Position numbers and translations under genes: made by a program. 53,271 nt of DNA from Phaeoceros laevis (Eukaryota; Anthocerotophyta; Anthocerotopsida; Notothyladales): the NCBI GenBank assembly GCA_049999765.1, contig JBNGIQ010009343.1:41439-94709 (forward strand), given 5' to 3'. A model generated the notes under the pieces. It ran no database searches. It was not told the origin of the DNA and saw nothing but the letters and a program-made list of their open reading frames with translations. This document shows positions 10,034 to 20,074 of the stretch, one piece after another. Numbering within the stretch: position 1 is the first letter of the stretch; each line of letters starts with the position of its first letter.

Positions 10034-12874
10034 CCTATCTTTTTATAATGTAAGATATGACCTTTGTTCACTGGTTTGATTTCTCCCGAAATGGTATGAT
10101 CATAACATGATATACAAAAACATGCATGAAAGCATATAAAACACCTATTTAAGTCTCACATCATGAACTCTACAAGACTACAACTTTTCATTTGGGATAA
10201 AATTATGAATACTACTATGAAATGATATCCTAAAAAAAATTCACATCCAACTCAATCTCACATGGAACTCACATCTTTTCATTGATATTCATTCAAAAGG
10301 TTAAATCGCACTCACATGGAAATTACATGGATGTGAACTCACATCTAAATTATGTGGACCGGTTCCCATATGTGGCGTGCTACTTAACATTCGTGCTAAC
10401 ACTGCTCAAAGCCACTAAACACCTTTCCCACACACCATTACTAGGCACTCTTTGCGTAGCAATCCTGACTAAAGCAACGAGAACCGTCCCATTCCGGCCC
10501 TATTTGCCAAGTTAAGCGCTCGCAAAGAGGCTACATTACCTTCTTCCAGCTAATCCAGGACCGCCGTGCTCCGATCTATCTGCAGCCCGGGGGCCCATGC
10601 ATTAGTGAAGAACTACAGATCTCGGTCCTGACAGCCCTTCCCCGCGCAGCCACTCCGCCGCCACGCGTGAGACGTCAGAACAGTAAAAACCACGCTCTCT
10701 CTCTTTCCGATTCCGCAAACGCTTACGTAGGCCCGGACGGACCGCCGAACCTACTGGCCAGGCCCGGAACCCAGCCTAGCCCCTTGACCTAGCCGCCGCC
10801 ACCTGGCCAGCCGCCGTTAGGGTATTGCCCTAACCGGCTGCCAACGCGGCAAAAAGCCTAACAGCGCTAAACAATCAATCGTGTCATTCCTACTAGAAAT
10901 TCCAGGCCGTTAACACGGCGTGCTGTCAACACGCCACACATGTGATTCATGTAGGAATGACCTCCTCCCAATTTCGTGATGTACACATACATGTCCTTAG
11001 AATCCTCACCACCACCACATCCTCCTCCGCCACCACATCCTCCACCGCCACCACATCCTCCACTTCCACCGCATCCTCCACTGCCACCACAACCTCCACT
11101 GCCACCACATCCTCCACTGCCACATCCACCAGGGCCACCGCCCCCACCATTTCCATCAAACCTGCCCCCGGCCCCATAAAAGGCATACTCAGCGCCAGTC
11201 TCAAATGCCCACCAGCTGGACAATAATAGGTTTGTGTTCAGAACATTATCTCCTGCACGGAAGTAGGTGTACTTGTCTCTGGGGTCGCGAACTCCCCTAT
11301 TCAGCTTCACATGACCTGCACGGGACAAGATTGTTATAACGGGACAAGATTGTTAGAACCGGACAAGCTTGGGAAAGGTGGTGATTTGGCCCAGCAAGAG
11401 TACAGTGCAATACCCTGGTGTTCTAAACCATATTGCCGTGAAAAGGAAACTGATTTTAATGGAAGATCAGAGATTGTAGTGCCTATTGCTGTGCAAAGCA
11501 ACACCACTAGCACCACGTTCTCGTCTGGTTGAACCTGCAAAACTCAAACAGACAATATCAGGCAGGAGTAATAAATAGGAAATCTTCGAAGTGGCAGAGG
11601 ACACAAGTCATTAATGTCTCACAACTCATGTGCAAGCAACGGGGTTCTGGTATCAGTGAGAAGTCTGTGCCATGACACCTCCATAGTTCCAGACCGCCAG
11701 TTGAAGAGTGCAGTAGCCTGTCCATTCGGATGCGTAGCACTGTAGCGGAGCACTGTTACATAGTCTTGTTCATCAGAGGCCCTTGCTTTGTGTACACCGT
11801 ACTGCAGTTTCCTGCCCCATAACAAGCTCACCTGCAAGAGGCCAGCACCACCATTAATATTCCAAGAATCAGAATCGAGCAAACAAGCTCAAAGCCAGGA
11901 GAGTACCGGAGTGCCTGTGACTTGGAGAGTGAGGGCAGTGGGTGTTTGTGCACCAGTTTCAGGGATTATGATACTCAGATATGCTTGGCCATCAAGTAAG
12001 GACCACTGCCTCCAGTTAGGAGCGTCAGGTTTAACAGCCTGATGGTGAGCTGAGCCAACGTATCCATCTGCAAATTCTAGACAGGGCAGTAGGTGTTATA
12101 TATCACTCATTGTTATGCGAAACCATTCTACCACTCTCCCAGAATCCACTTACGGGGAGCTCTGATGGTCCGCTGGAACCTCGTTGCTGCTGATGTCTCT
12201 TTGGTCCAGCTTCCTTGATGCACACAAATAACTCTCTCGAACGACACCACGGGGCTCAGTTTTTCTCGATGTGAAACACATCCTGTTGCAGCTCTGGTGG
12301 AGAAAGCACAGAACATCTCAGTACTGGGGCAGAGAGGAACGAGAGCACCCACATCTCAGAGGTTTCAAGCTTACTTGATTCGCACAGCGTGCACCTCCTT
12401 CCCAGCATGATCAAGCACCGTACGAGAAATCCACCGACCTGCTTGAGGCACACCTGCTGGTGGACGCCTCTCAAAGACCGTGACGCCGTCGTCATCAGTG
12501 TATCCCCGCACAGGGTTGGTTCGTAGCGAGAACGGCCCTTGCGTCGGGGGGGTCACGGAAATAGATAGATGTAGAGCAGGCGGCTTTGCATGAGAGCTCA
12601 GCAGCGGGAAGAACTTGTCGAGGGAAAGAGTGGGAGAGGCCAACAACGTTTTCCATTCCACCTTCAATTCGCCGAGCACCTTGGTGGATTTCTTGAGGCA
12701 GCCGCCAGGCGTTTTCCGCAGCTCAAAGAGAAATCACTCCGTATCTGTGTCGCATTCAAAGTTCCACACATGCCTCCATTCGACATCTCTTGCCGCTGTC
12801 ACCGTCGGGGATTGCAACAACACATGCTTGTATATCCGCAACCAGCTCACTTGAACAAATAGTTCGGACTTGTG

Positions 12875-12956
12875 AACTACTCCGTCTCACACCCATGAAC
12901 AGAAGCGGTTTTTCAGGTACACGTTGTTGTGGTGGAGCCAGAAAGGTACCCGCGCT
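12875..12956 (-). other. Micro-inversion inside GRDP copy 2
   Basis: Here the plus strand, not the sense (minus) strand, matches the copy 1 intron 4 end and exon 5 start: copy 1 sense CAGCAGCGGCCTTTCAG followed by GCACAC aligns with copy 2 plus-strand ACAGAAGCGGTTTTTCAG followed by GTACAC. The neighbouring sequence on both sides is in the normal orientation. Confidence 0.75.
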
Positions 12957-13833
12957 GACCCTTAGTCCGATCAACCACGCTGTCATCGTGGCCGAAAGTT
13001 TTGCCAATTAGGTGTGTGGTGTCGGCCTGGTAGGCTACAGGGCTCAGCTGGTGGGCATGCCAGAACAGGTCGATGTCGTAGGTCGGCACCAGAAACACAT
13101 TCTCCACCTTGCCGGAATACTGGAGGCGAGCGAGATGAAGGAAGGCTTTATAGCGCATCAAGGATGACTTCAAGAACCTGGGATCTGACATGTATGGGCG
13201 GGACACCTTCAAAAACGTACAGCGATTATGTCAGTCATGCATTGTACACATGCTGTCAGCACCACAAGCTACGTCAGGCATGCAAAAAATCTGCCAACCT
13301 GGTAAGCAAAGCATCTTTGCCTGGCCACTGCTGCAGCCAGGTTGTAGCCAGTTGGGGGCTCACTGCCAACCTCGTGTTGTGGCTGCTGAGGTGTTCTTCC
13401 TGCTTGCTGGACAACCTCAAAAGCACTGAGATTCAGATTGTACGCCTCGTCTTTGTATCGAGTTTTCCAGAGCTCCTCAGTTCTGAGTCTGGCCAGATCA
13501 TGGGATACACCTGAGCGAAGTGGGGCGTCGATGGTTCTCCCAAAACGGATTTGACAGTCTTTTGCATACTGAACCTGAGCAGAGATCAGGAGAACGTCAC
13601 AAAATGTTACAAGTGGACAATTTTGGTCATGGACAAACAACACCAAGAGAACAGAATATGCAATTCATCATCAGGTGCTCACCGGGTTTAGCCGATGGCA
13701 CAGCCAGATCAAGGCACAATCCAGGGGAGGAACGAGACTCTCTTTTTCTTCCGCCGCCAAAGGAAGCCAGAATGTGTTATATCTGGAGGTCCACATCCCA
13801 AGCTCATCTGACAATCAGGCTCACTCCTGCTTT

Positions 13834-13869
13834 ACTTACGGTGACAAATTTACTTACGGTGACAAATTT
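13834..13869 (-). repeat. 18-bp tandem duplication within GRDP copy 2 intron 1
   Basis: The unit AAATTTGTCACCGTAAGT (sense strand) occurs twice in a row. Each carries a GTAAGT donor-like sequence, but the donor that preserves the family reading frame is GTACAC just upstream (13894-13891). Confidence 0.85.
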
Positions 13870-14234
13870 GGTGGAGCATCCATCCACAGTGTACCTGGAA
13901 ATTGCTTTGCTAATGGCTTCACCACTCCAGAAGTTCATAGGTTGCCGCTCCAGCTTCGAGAGAAAGTCGAGCTCGATTTTGACAGCTTCAATGAGATCCA
14001 CACTAATTTTGATACTCTGGGCTGCTTGCCATTCCTTCTCTCCCGAAGTCCCGCCATCGTCCTCCGTGCTCAGGTAGAATTTAAGCTCCCTTTTAAACCC
14101 GAAGAGTGGGTAGCACTGGAACTGTATCTTGGATACTCGGTCAAGCACGATATAGATTGAAGGGTGTCACATGGAAGTGCGACAGCCGTTCGAACTTATA
14201 CTGATACTCGGTAAAGCACGATATAGACTGAGGT

Positions 14235-14341
14235 GTGTCAAGCGCGATATAGACTGAGGGTGTCGACTGAGGCGTGTCAAGCACGATATAGACTGAGGGT
14301 GTCGACGGAGGCGTGTCAAGCACGATATAGATTGGGGGTGT
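14235..14341. repeat. 39-bp minisatellite
   Basis: Units starting GTGTCAAGC at 14235, 14274 and 14313, exactly 39 bp apart, each containing CGATATAGA(C/T)TG. A partial further copy lies at 14144-14170. Confidence 0.85.
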
Positions 14342-14357
14342 CATAGGGAAGTGCGAT

Positions 14358-15636
14358 AGCCGTCCAAACTTATACTTCACTGTAAAATTTGTGGAATTCT
14401 ATCACATGATGCGTAACTAAAGTAACTTGAGTTAACACGTCCAAACTTATACTTCAGTGTAAAATTTGTGGAATTCTATCACATGATGTGTAACTAAAGT
14501 AATTTGAGTTAACACGTATTACAAGTTGATGACCAGTATTTTTAGGGCAAGGTGTCCATCCTAATTTGTCAATGCACTATGGATCCGTGGGACCTCTTGA
14601 CGATGTGGATTATACTAGGAAGAGACGAGGCTATGCTACCTGTGCTTATTTTACTTGTAGTATTAGTAGAAAAGTGTCGCGCTATACTAACTCCACAAGG
14701 GAATTGAGCACGCCACCATGTTTGTGACTTTATCAACTCCACAAGGGAATTGAGCATGCCACCATGTTTGTGACTTGCATGGTAGCAAGCTACCTAGCCA
14801 GCCAGCTATGGTAGTTAAGCCATTTAGTGTGTTAGAGCTATGCTGAGTTAGTAACTTGCCTGGTAGCGAGCTACCTAGCCAGCCAGCTATGGTGGTTAAG
14901 CCATGTTAGTGTGTTAGAGCTATGCTGAGTGGTTAAGCCATGTTAGTGTGTTAGAGCTATGTTGAGTTAGTGACTTGCCTGGTAGCGAGCTACCTAGCCA
15001 GCCAGCTATGGTGGTTAAGCCATGTTAACTAGTGTATTAGAGCTATGCTGAGTTAGTTTCTTACTCCGTTCTTCCGCCTTCTTGAGCTATGTCATGTTAG
15101 TTACTCCACAAGGGAATTGAACACGCCACCATGTTTGTGACTTGCCTAGTAGCAAGCTACCTGGCCAGCCAGCTATGGTGGTTAAGCCATGTTAGTGTGT
15201 TAGCTATGCTGAGTTAGTTTCTTACTCCGTTCTTCCGCCTTCTTGAGCTATGTCATGTTAGTTACTAGATTTCATTGTAGATTTCACTTCTTGAGCTATG
15301 CCAGTGTCATGTTAATTACTAGATTTCACTGTAGATTGAAAACCAATTGATAGAGCACACTGCCCTAAGTGGGTATTGAACCCCGGCCACCCCTTTAGGG
15401 GGCGGGGTTCGGACATTCAAATACGCGCCCTCTATTGTAGGCCTGCTGCAAGCTTTGAGAGCAAATCAAACAACACCAGGTACACATTAGCAACTCGAGA
15501 AGCCGGCGATCATGACCTCCTCCACATAGCACATGCACTGGGTACCACGCTTGTGGGTGACCTATTGGAATACGTCCGCACCGGTTCATGACCTAAAAAT
15601 TTTATGAAGTTAAGCGAACGACCTGACCATGTGACA
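14358..15636 (+). repeat. Long dispersed repeat, copy A
   Basis: About 1.28 kb shared with 18004-19150 in the same orientation. Both begin at AGCCGTCCAAACTTATAC and both run to GACCTGA(C/T)CATGTGACA. The opening 77-bp part is doubled here (14361, 14438). The middle carries variable tandem blocks of GCTACCTAGCCAGCCAGC and GAGCTATG(C/T)TGAGTTAG; the end carries the tRNA-like module. It has no coding capacity. It could be an LTR-like or other non-autonomous element; its reverse strand starts TGTCACATG, as LTRs often do. Confidence 0.8.
15331..15412 (+). repeat. tRNA-like (SINE-like) module, copy 1
   Basis: The module reads TTGATAGAGCACACTGCCC ... TATTGAACCCCGGCC, recalling a tRNA D-arm and T-arm brought too close together. 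Its complement contains GGTTCAATACC, a fit to the Pol III B-box pattern GGTTCRANNCC. Further copies lie at 18783-18860 (plus) and, inverted, at 19213-19289 and 19983-20064. A SINE or tRNA-derived origin is inferred; no poly(A) tail or target-site duplication is clear. Confidence 0.4.
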
Positions 15637-16314
15637 TGAGAATGCTCACTGAGTAACTACGGTTCCTGCACAACTATCTGGTTAGGGAAGGGCAAGGAGA
15701 AGAATGCCAACAGTCTGTTAGAACCTCCTATCCCCCGTAGGAAATAAATGAAAAGTGCAAACAGTGTTTCTGAGCAAGGTTTTTAAGAGAACAGAGCATG
15801 GCAAGGGATAGCCTTATTAATTAACACCAAGGCATGGGGCAAACGGAATCTTCAGGTAGCAACCCAACAATGGACTGGCAGCGTTAGGGACGTCAGGTCC
15901 TGCAATTGAAGCGAATCTCACGTACAGGTCAGTGATGACAGAAACCACTCACAGCCCAGTCAGGGAAGTACTTGGAAACCCAAGCAGCATAACAGTTGGT
16001 ATCAAACAGTATCACAGGTCTCCAATAAGTTCTTCAAAGCTTCCACTCAGGCTCACGGGACAAGCATTCAGCAACAAAACCTCGGTCCACGCAGTAAACA
16101 CACGTCCAAAGAACAAAGGGCTGGCTCTCCCTATAAGTAGTCCAGCCCTGATTAAAACCCTAGCTGCCTCAATAATGCGGCGCCGCAAGGCCATCACCAC
16201 AAAATTTGGCGCGCACATATCTAGTCTATCCTCCCCGCCATTCCTCAAAGCTTGCTGTCGTGGAAACTTCCGAACCATGCATTATTTCCTACTTGTAAAA
16301 AAAATGCTTTGACA
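15637..16314 (-). repeat. Candidate 3' LTR of the gypsy element
   Basis: On the minus strand the segment starts TGTCAAAGC just after a G-rich tract (CCCCGGGGG) and ends CATTCTCA, giving TG...CA ends over 678 bp. An ACTTATAGGG TATA-like element lies inside. No second LTR is present in the window to confirm the borders. Confidence 0.5.
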
Positions 16315-16722
16315 CCTTGGACCCCCGGGGACTGCTACCTCAGTTCCCCTGTTCCGGCCACACTCACTCCTTTTCCTCGTTTCAGACGGGAACAAATCTT
16401 TTCTACGATCATACATGTGTAGCAATGACTGCCCTTCAAGAAAACAGCTTGCACCGGAACCTTTCCCACAATGTTGCACCAGCTTCTTCTTCGCTGGAGC
16501 TGACGTTGGGCCCTTCTCCAGACAAGGCCCCATCCCTGGTGAATCCTAACTCAGCTGACACAAATTCATCCTCCTCATTCCGCTCATCCTCCCCGATCCT
16601 TGACGCACAAGTGGAGCAGATCGGCCGATGACGCGCAATCACAGCCGGGGAGATCAAACTCATGGGCACTCGGCTTGGGACGCATCCCACATACCCAGCT
16701 TCTGGTACTCCGCGTCCTGTCC

Positions 16723-17403
16723 TCAACTGCTGGCTGACAGTCTCCCAGCATCCCTCTCAGCTGCTCCCCACTTGAGCTCATTTTTCCTGATGCACACTAG
16801 CAATGGCCACAACACTCGTGGCCACCTCGTAACACATTTATGCCTCTGCCCCTCTCTGGCGTTACTGATCCAAGCTTTTAGCTCAATGACCGTCTCCGGC
16901 CTTGCTTCATTCAAGTTTTCCCGGCAGAAGTACAGCCCCCCTTCTAGGTGATGCATGAACAAGTGACAATTGATCTTGCGGAATGCCCCCTTGCAAAAGG
17001 TGGTCCAACTCCAATTTGGTTTTGGTCTGGCCAGCAGTTCAAAGAGATCGAAAGCACAAGATGGATACTGCTCAATTGGACACTTTTGGTGATGCCGCTC
17101 CACGAACCTCAGGAAAAGCTCCAATTGCTTGGGATTCGTGGGTCTTTCTGGCTTCCATTCCTGGTACACCGGAACGCACACTTTGCTCTCCCACTTGCTC
17201 CTCGGTGAGTCCCCTGGCAAGAGTGACAATGCCTGCATCCGTTCAACCACCGGGTCCCCCATCAGCGCTCGCATCCGCTTCTCGGTTGAGCCTCCCATTG
17301 CTGAGGTTCTTGACAAGACTGTCTCCTCAACGCAAGGCCCCGACCTTCTTATCCTCCAGCGCTCTCGCTCAGCGTTGTTACTTTTCCCAACGGTTCCCTG
17401 CAC
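16723..17403 (-). CDS. Open frame of unknown function downstream of the integrase
   Basis: An uninterrupted frame of about 190-226 residues; the only good ATG is at 17298, otherwise it would have to continue from upstream. It encodes a charged protein with RPTNPKQLELFLRFVERHHQ and CPIEQYPSCAFDLFELLARP and no domain I recognise. It sits where some plant gypsy elements carry an env-like or other extra ORF, between integrase and the polypurine tract, in the same orientation. The open frame is notable because the neighbouring pol fragment is broken. It could be a retroelement gene or a captured host exon. Confidence 0.45.
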   Translation of the reverse strand: MQGTVGKSNNAERERWRIRRSGPCVEETVLSRTSAMGGSTEKRMRALMGDPVVERMQALSLLPGDSPRSKWESKVCVPVYQEWKPERPTNPKQLELFLRFVERHHQKCPIEQYPSCAFDLFELLARPKPNWSWTTFCKGAFRKINCHLFMHHLEGGLYFCRENLNEARPETVIELKAWISNAREGQRHKCVTRWPRVLWPLLVCIRKNELKWGAAERDAGRLSASS

Positions 17404-17416
17404 CTCACCACGGCAC

Positions 17417-17990
17417 TCAAATCCACCAATACCAGCCGCGACGAGTTCTGATTGTCATGCATAAAACTTTTTTAAGTACACCGCGTTCACACGCGGTAGC
17501 TGTTCCAGGGTCGTTGCATCCAGAATCGTGGCGCTGGGCACCGTTCTCATGAAGTGTATTCAGCACAAAAGGCCCTTCCCAGCAGGGCAAAAACTTAGCT
17601 CCTACTTTTTTTCTGTACCTTCTGACGTTCAATTTCAGCACCAAATCTCCTTCCTGGAGATTGAATTCAGCTCTCCCGGTGTCAAAGGCTGCCTTCTTTT
17701 TTTCCTGCATTCTCTCCAAGTTACCCAAGGCTGCCGTCCTCATTTCATTCAAATACTCCAAGTTGAACACCCTTTCCGCTTGAGCATTGCTTACCACCGC
17801 ATCCTGGGTTCCCTCCATGGCAAGCAAACTCTGCTCCAATAGTCTGAATTCGATTGCAGCTTGCTCCACATGAGATGGCGGCCCTACAATCAGCTCCATA
17901 GACCAAATTGAACGGTGAAAACCCAAGACTTGATTTTACCTGATCTTGAATGCCCACAATGCTCCAGAGAGGTGTTGGTCCCATTCACCA
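17417..17990 (-). pseudogene. Ty3/gypsy integrase fragment
   Basis: Reading across at least two frameshifts gives the end of the integrase core (EWDQHLSGALWAFK, SSLGFSPFNLVYG) and its C-terminal SH3-like region (EGDLVLKLNVRRYRKK, WEGPFVLNTL, ENGAQ). These are hallmarks of Ty3/gypsy (Metaviridae-type) plant elements. It is inactive: it lacks protease, reverse transcriptase, RNase H and the catalytic part of integrase. Confidence 0.8.
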
Positions 17991-18003
17991 CCAAAGGCAT
18001 GGG

Positions 18004-19150
18004 CAAACAGCCGTCCAAACTTATACAAGTTTCACTGTAAAATTTGTGGAATTCTGTCACATGATGCAAAGCCGTCGTAACTAAAGTAACTTGAGTTAAT
18101 ACATATTACCGGTTGATGACCGGTATTTTTAGGGCAAGGTGACGTCCATCCTAATTTGTCAATGAATGAACGAATGTGAACTTTCCGATCTGGGCGATAG
18201 GCCAACCGGGCAACAAAATAATTGCGCACTCAATGCACTATGGATCCGTGGGACCTCTTGACGATGTGGATTATACTAGGAAGAGACGAGACTATGCTAC
18301 CTGTGCTTATTTTACTTGTAGTAGTAGTAGAAAAGTGCCGCGCTATACCAACTCCACAAGGGAATTGAGCACGCCACTATGTTTGTGACTTGCCTGGTAG
18401 CAAGCTACCTAGCCAGCCAGCTATGGTGGTTAAGCTATGTTAGTGTGTTAGAGCTATGCTGAGTTAGTTTCTTACTCTGTTCTTCCGCCATCTTGAGCTA
18501 CGTCATGCTAGTTACTTCTTGAGGTATGTCATGAGCTATGTCATGTTAGTTATTCCACAAGGGGATTTCACTTCTTGAGCTATGTCATGAGCTATGTCAT
18601 GTTAGTTACTCCACAAGGAAATTGAGAACGCCAGCATGTTTGTGACGTGCCTGGTAGTGAGCTACCTAGCCAGCCAGCTATGGTGGTTAAGCCATGTTAG
18701 TGTGTTAGCTATGCTGAGTTAGTTTCTTACTCCGCTCTTCCGCCTTCTTGAGCTATGTCATGTTAGTTACTAGATTTCACTGTAGATTGAAAACCAATTG
18801 ATAGAGCACACTGCCCTAAGTGGGTATTGAACCCCGGCCATCCCTTTGGGGTGCGAGGTTCTTTACCACTTGAATGTTCCCAAGGGCACATTCAAGTACG
18901 CGCCCTCTATTGTAGGCCTGCCAAGCTTTTGAGAGCAAAATCACGCAACACGAGGTATACATTAGCAACTCGAGAAGCCGGCGATCATGACCTCCTCCGC
19001 ATAGCACATGCACTGGGTACCACACTTGTGGGTGACCTATTGGAATACATCCGCACCGGTTCATGACCTAAAATTTTATGAAGTTAAGCGAACAACATGA
19101 TCATGACCTAAAATTTTATGAAGTTAAGCCAACGACCTGATCATGTGACA
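18004..19150 (+). repeat. Long dispersed repeat, copy B
   Basis: Same orientation and same ends as copy A (14358-15636), differing by small indels, by the number of internal tandem blocks and by one rather than two copies of the opening 77-bp part. The final segment (ATGACCTAAAATTTTATGAAGTTAAGC) is locally doubled at 19063-19130. No gene. Confidence 0.8.
18783..18860 (+). repeat. tRNA-like module, copy 2
   Basis: Matches 15331-15412, with a changed right end (TTTGGGGTGCGAGG in place of the G-rich run). Confidence 0.4.
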
Positions 19151-19212
19151 CCCGCTTACTCTAGTATCTCTCACTCTCTTTGCATGGCCTTTTATTTTGC
19201 CACAAGTGGTAA

Positions 19213-19289
19213 CAACCCCGCCCCCTAAAGGGGTGGCTGGGGTTCAATACCCACTCAGGGTAGTGTGCTCTATCATTTGGTTTTCATGA
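19213..19289 (-). repeat. tRNA-like module, copy 3 (inverted)
   Basis: Reverse complement of the module in copies A and B. With 18783-18860 it forms a large imperfect palindrome centred near 19035, just left of the assembly gap. Confidence 0.45.
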
Positions 19290-19376
19290 AATTGAATCTA
19301 CAGTGAAATCGAATTGAATTCGAATTGAATTGAATCTGCAGTGAAATCGAATACAATTGAATCTACTGAATCTACA

Positions 19377-19476
19377 NNNNNNNNNNNNNNNNNNNNNNNN
19401 NNNNNNNNNNNNNNNNNNNNNNNNNNNNNNNNNNNNNNNNNNNNNNNNNNNNNNNNNNNNNNNNNNNNNNNNNNNN
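19377..19476. other. Assembly gap (100 N)
   Basis: Exactly 100 N, a conventional placeholder of unknown true size, inside a (GAATT)-rich repeat next to inverted repeats. The gap probably results from those repeats. Confidence 0.99.
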
Positions 19477-19676
19477 GTGAAATTGAATTGAAATTGAATC
19501 TTCAGTGAAATTACCCTAGGATACACCGACTCGCGTGTTCACACTAGGAGCATGGAATGGTGCGATAGAATTGAATTGAATCTACAGTGAAATTGAATTG
19601 AAATTGAATCTTCAGTGAAATTACCCTAGGATACACCGACTCGCGTGTTCACACTAGGAGCATGGAATGGTGCGAC
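19477..19676. repeat. 110-bp tandem repeat
   Basis: Copies start at 19477 and 19587 with GTGAAATTGAATTG and continue through CCCTAGGATACACCGACTCG and GGAGCATGGAATGGTGCGA. They adjoin the N gap, so more copies may be collapsed there. Confidence 0.85.
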
Positions 19677-19698
19677 TCACTGCATTGCGTAGGTCATC

Positions 19699-19780
19699 TA
19701 CCCACCTAGTGCACGGCTCAGCCAGGTGCAAGGAGAGGGTACCCACCTAGTGCACGGCTCAGCCAGGTGCTAGGAGAGGG
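19699..19780. repeat. 41-bp tandem repeat
   Basis: Two near-identical copies starting TACCCACCTAGTGCACGG at 19699 and 19740; one base differs. Confidence 0.9.
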
Positions 19781-19811
19781 GGGCGCACTTCCTTGCAAGG
19801 TACAGACCACC

Positions 19812-19983
19812 AGTCCACCTAAAGGCCACCAATGTGTCGGCGTGCTCGATTCCCATGTGGAGTCGGCTAGCATGTTCTTTCTACTACTACTACTAAGAGT
19901 CCACCTAAAGGCCACCAATGTGTCGGCGTGCTCGATTTCCATGTGGAGTCGGCTAGCATGTTCTTTCTACTACTACTACTAAG
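19812..19983. repeat. 86-bp tandem repeat with CTA microsatellite
   Basis: Copies start at 19812 and 19898 with AGTCCACCTAAAGGCC. Each ends in CTACTACTACTACTAAG, followed by the next copy or by tRNA-like module 4. Confidence 0.9.
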
Positions 19984-20064
19984 AACCCCGCCCCCAAAGG
20001 GGTGGCCGGGGTTCAATACCCACTCAGGGCAGTATGCTCTATCAATTGGTTTTCAATCTGCATT
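19983..20064 (-). repeat. tRNA-like module, copy 4 (inverted)
   Basis: Inverted copy of 15331-15412; the plus strand reads GGCCGGGGTTCAATACCCAC. Confidence 0.4.
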
Positions 20065-20074
20065 GAAATCTACA

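Larger units (their letters stand above)
9331..10866. other. Intergenic, AT-rich in the middle
   Basis: No coding sequence is supported. It contains a 25-bp tandem duplication (9821-9870), a perfect 11-bp inverted repeat (10001-10033), and a GC-rich right end at 10560-10860 beside the GRDP copy 2 stop codon. Confidence 0.5.
10867..14148 (-). pseudogene. GRDP copy 2, full span but rearranged in the middle
   Basis: N-terminal exons: 14148-13895, 13782-13683 (100 bp, as in copy 1), 13574-13299 and 13206 to about 12957 (VPTYDIDLFWHAHQLSP, HDDSVVDRTKGQ). C-terminal exons with clean GT-AG sites: to about 12371 (ISVTPPTQGPF, GRWISRTVLDHAGKEV), 12293-12154, 12076-11907, 11831-11679 (LQYGVHKA, ATHPNGQATALFNW), 11534 to about 11440 (VVLVVLLCTAIGTT) and 11315-10867, which ends in the Gly/Cys-rich tail (GGCGGSGG repeats, 10980-11165). 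Three defects lie in between: the segment matching copy 1 KLDVGY...EFLE is missing; about 80 bp around 12875-12956 is inverted; and TGA (12734-12736) interrupts the C2-like region. The reading frame stops at 12913. The ATG used by copy 1 is also out of frame here; the only in-frame upstream ATG is 14148. It is probably a pseudogene, or makes only the N-terminal ~308 residues. The well-kept C-terminal half suggests recent damage. Confidence 0.72.
15637..18003 (-). mobile_element. 5'-truncated Ty3/gypsy LTR retrotransposon
   Basis: In minus orientation: the end of the integrase core and its C-terminal domain (17990-17417), an extra open frame (17403-16723), a G-rich polypurine-like tract ending near 16315, and one LTR (16314-15637). 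Everything upstream of the integrase core, including the 5' LTR, is missing; the break at 18003 coincides with the start of dispersed repeat copy B. The left end abuts the end of copy A. Thus either it inserted at the junction of a tandem pair and was later trimmed, or recombination joined the parts. Confidence 0.72.

Noticed and set aside
10942-11226. Thr/Ser-rich and Pro-rich plus-strand frames
   Set aside because: They are complementary reads of the Gly/Cys-rich GRDP tail.
13834-13869. Duplicated GTAAGT as the exon 1 donor of GRDP copy 2
   Set aside because: Using GTACAC at 13894 joins ISR to YNTFWLPL, which matches copy 1 and the family; the GTAAGT copies fall inside the intron.
14141-14380. 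Minus-strand frame with repeated YI(V/A)LDTPQS peptides
   Set aside because: It is the translated 39-bp minisatellite, with no start context and no family.
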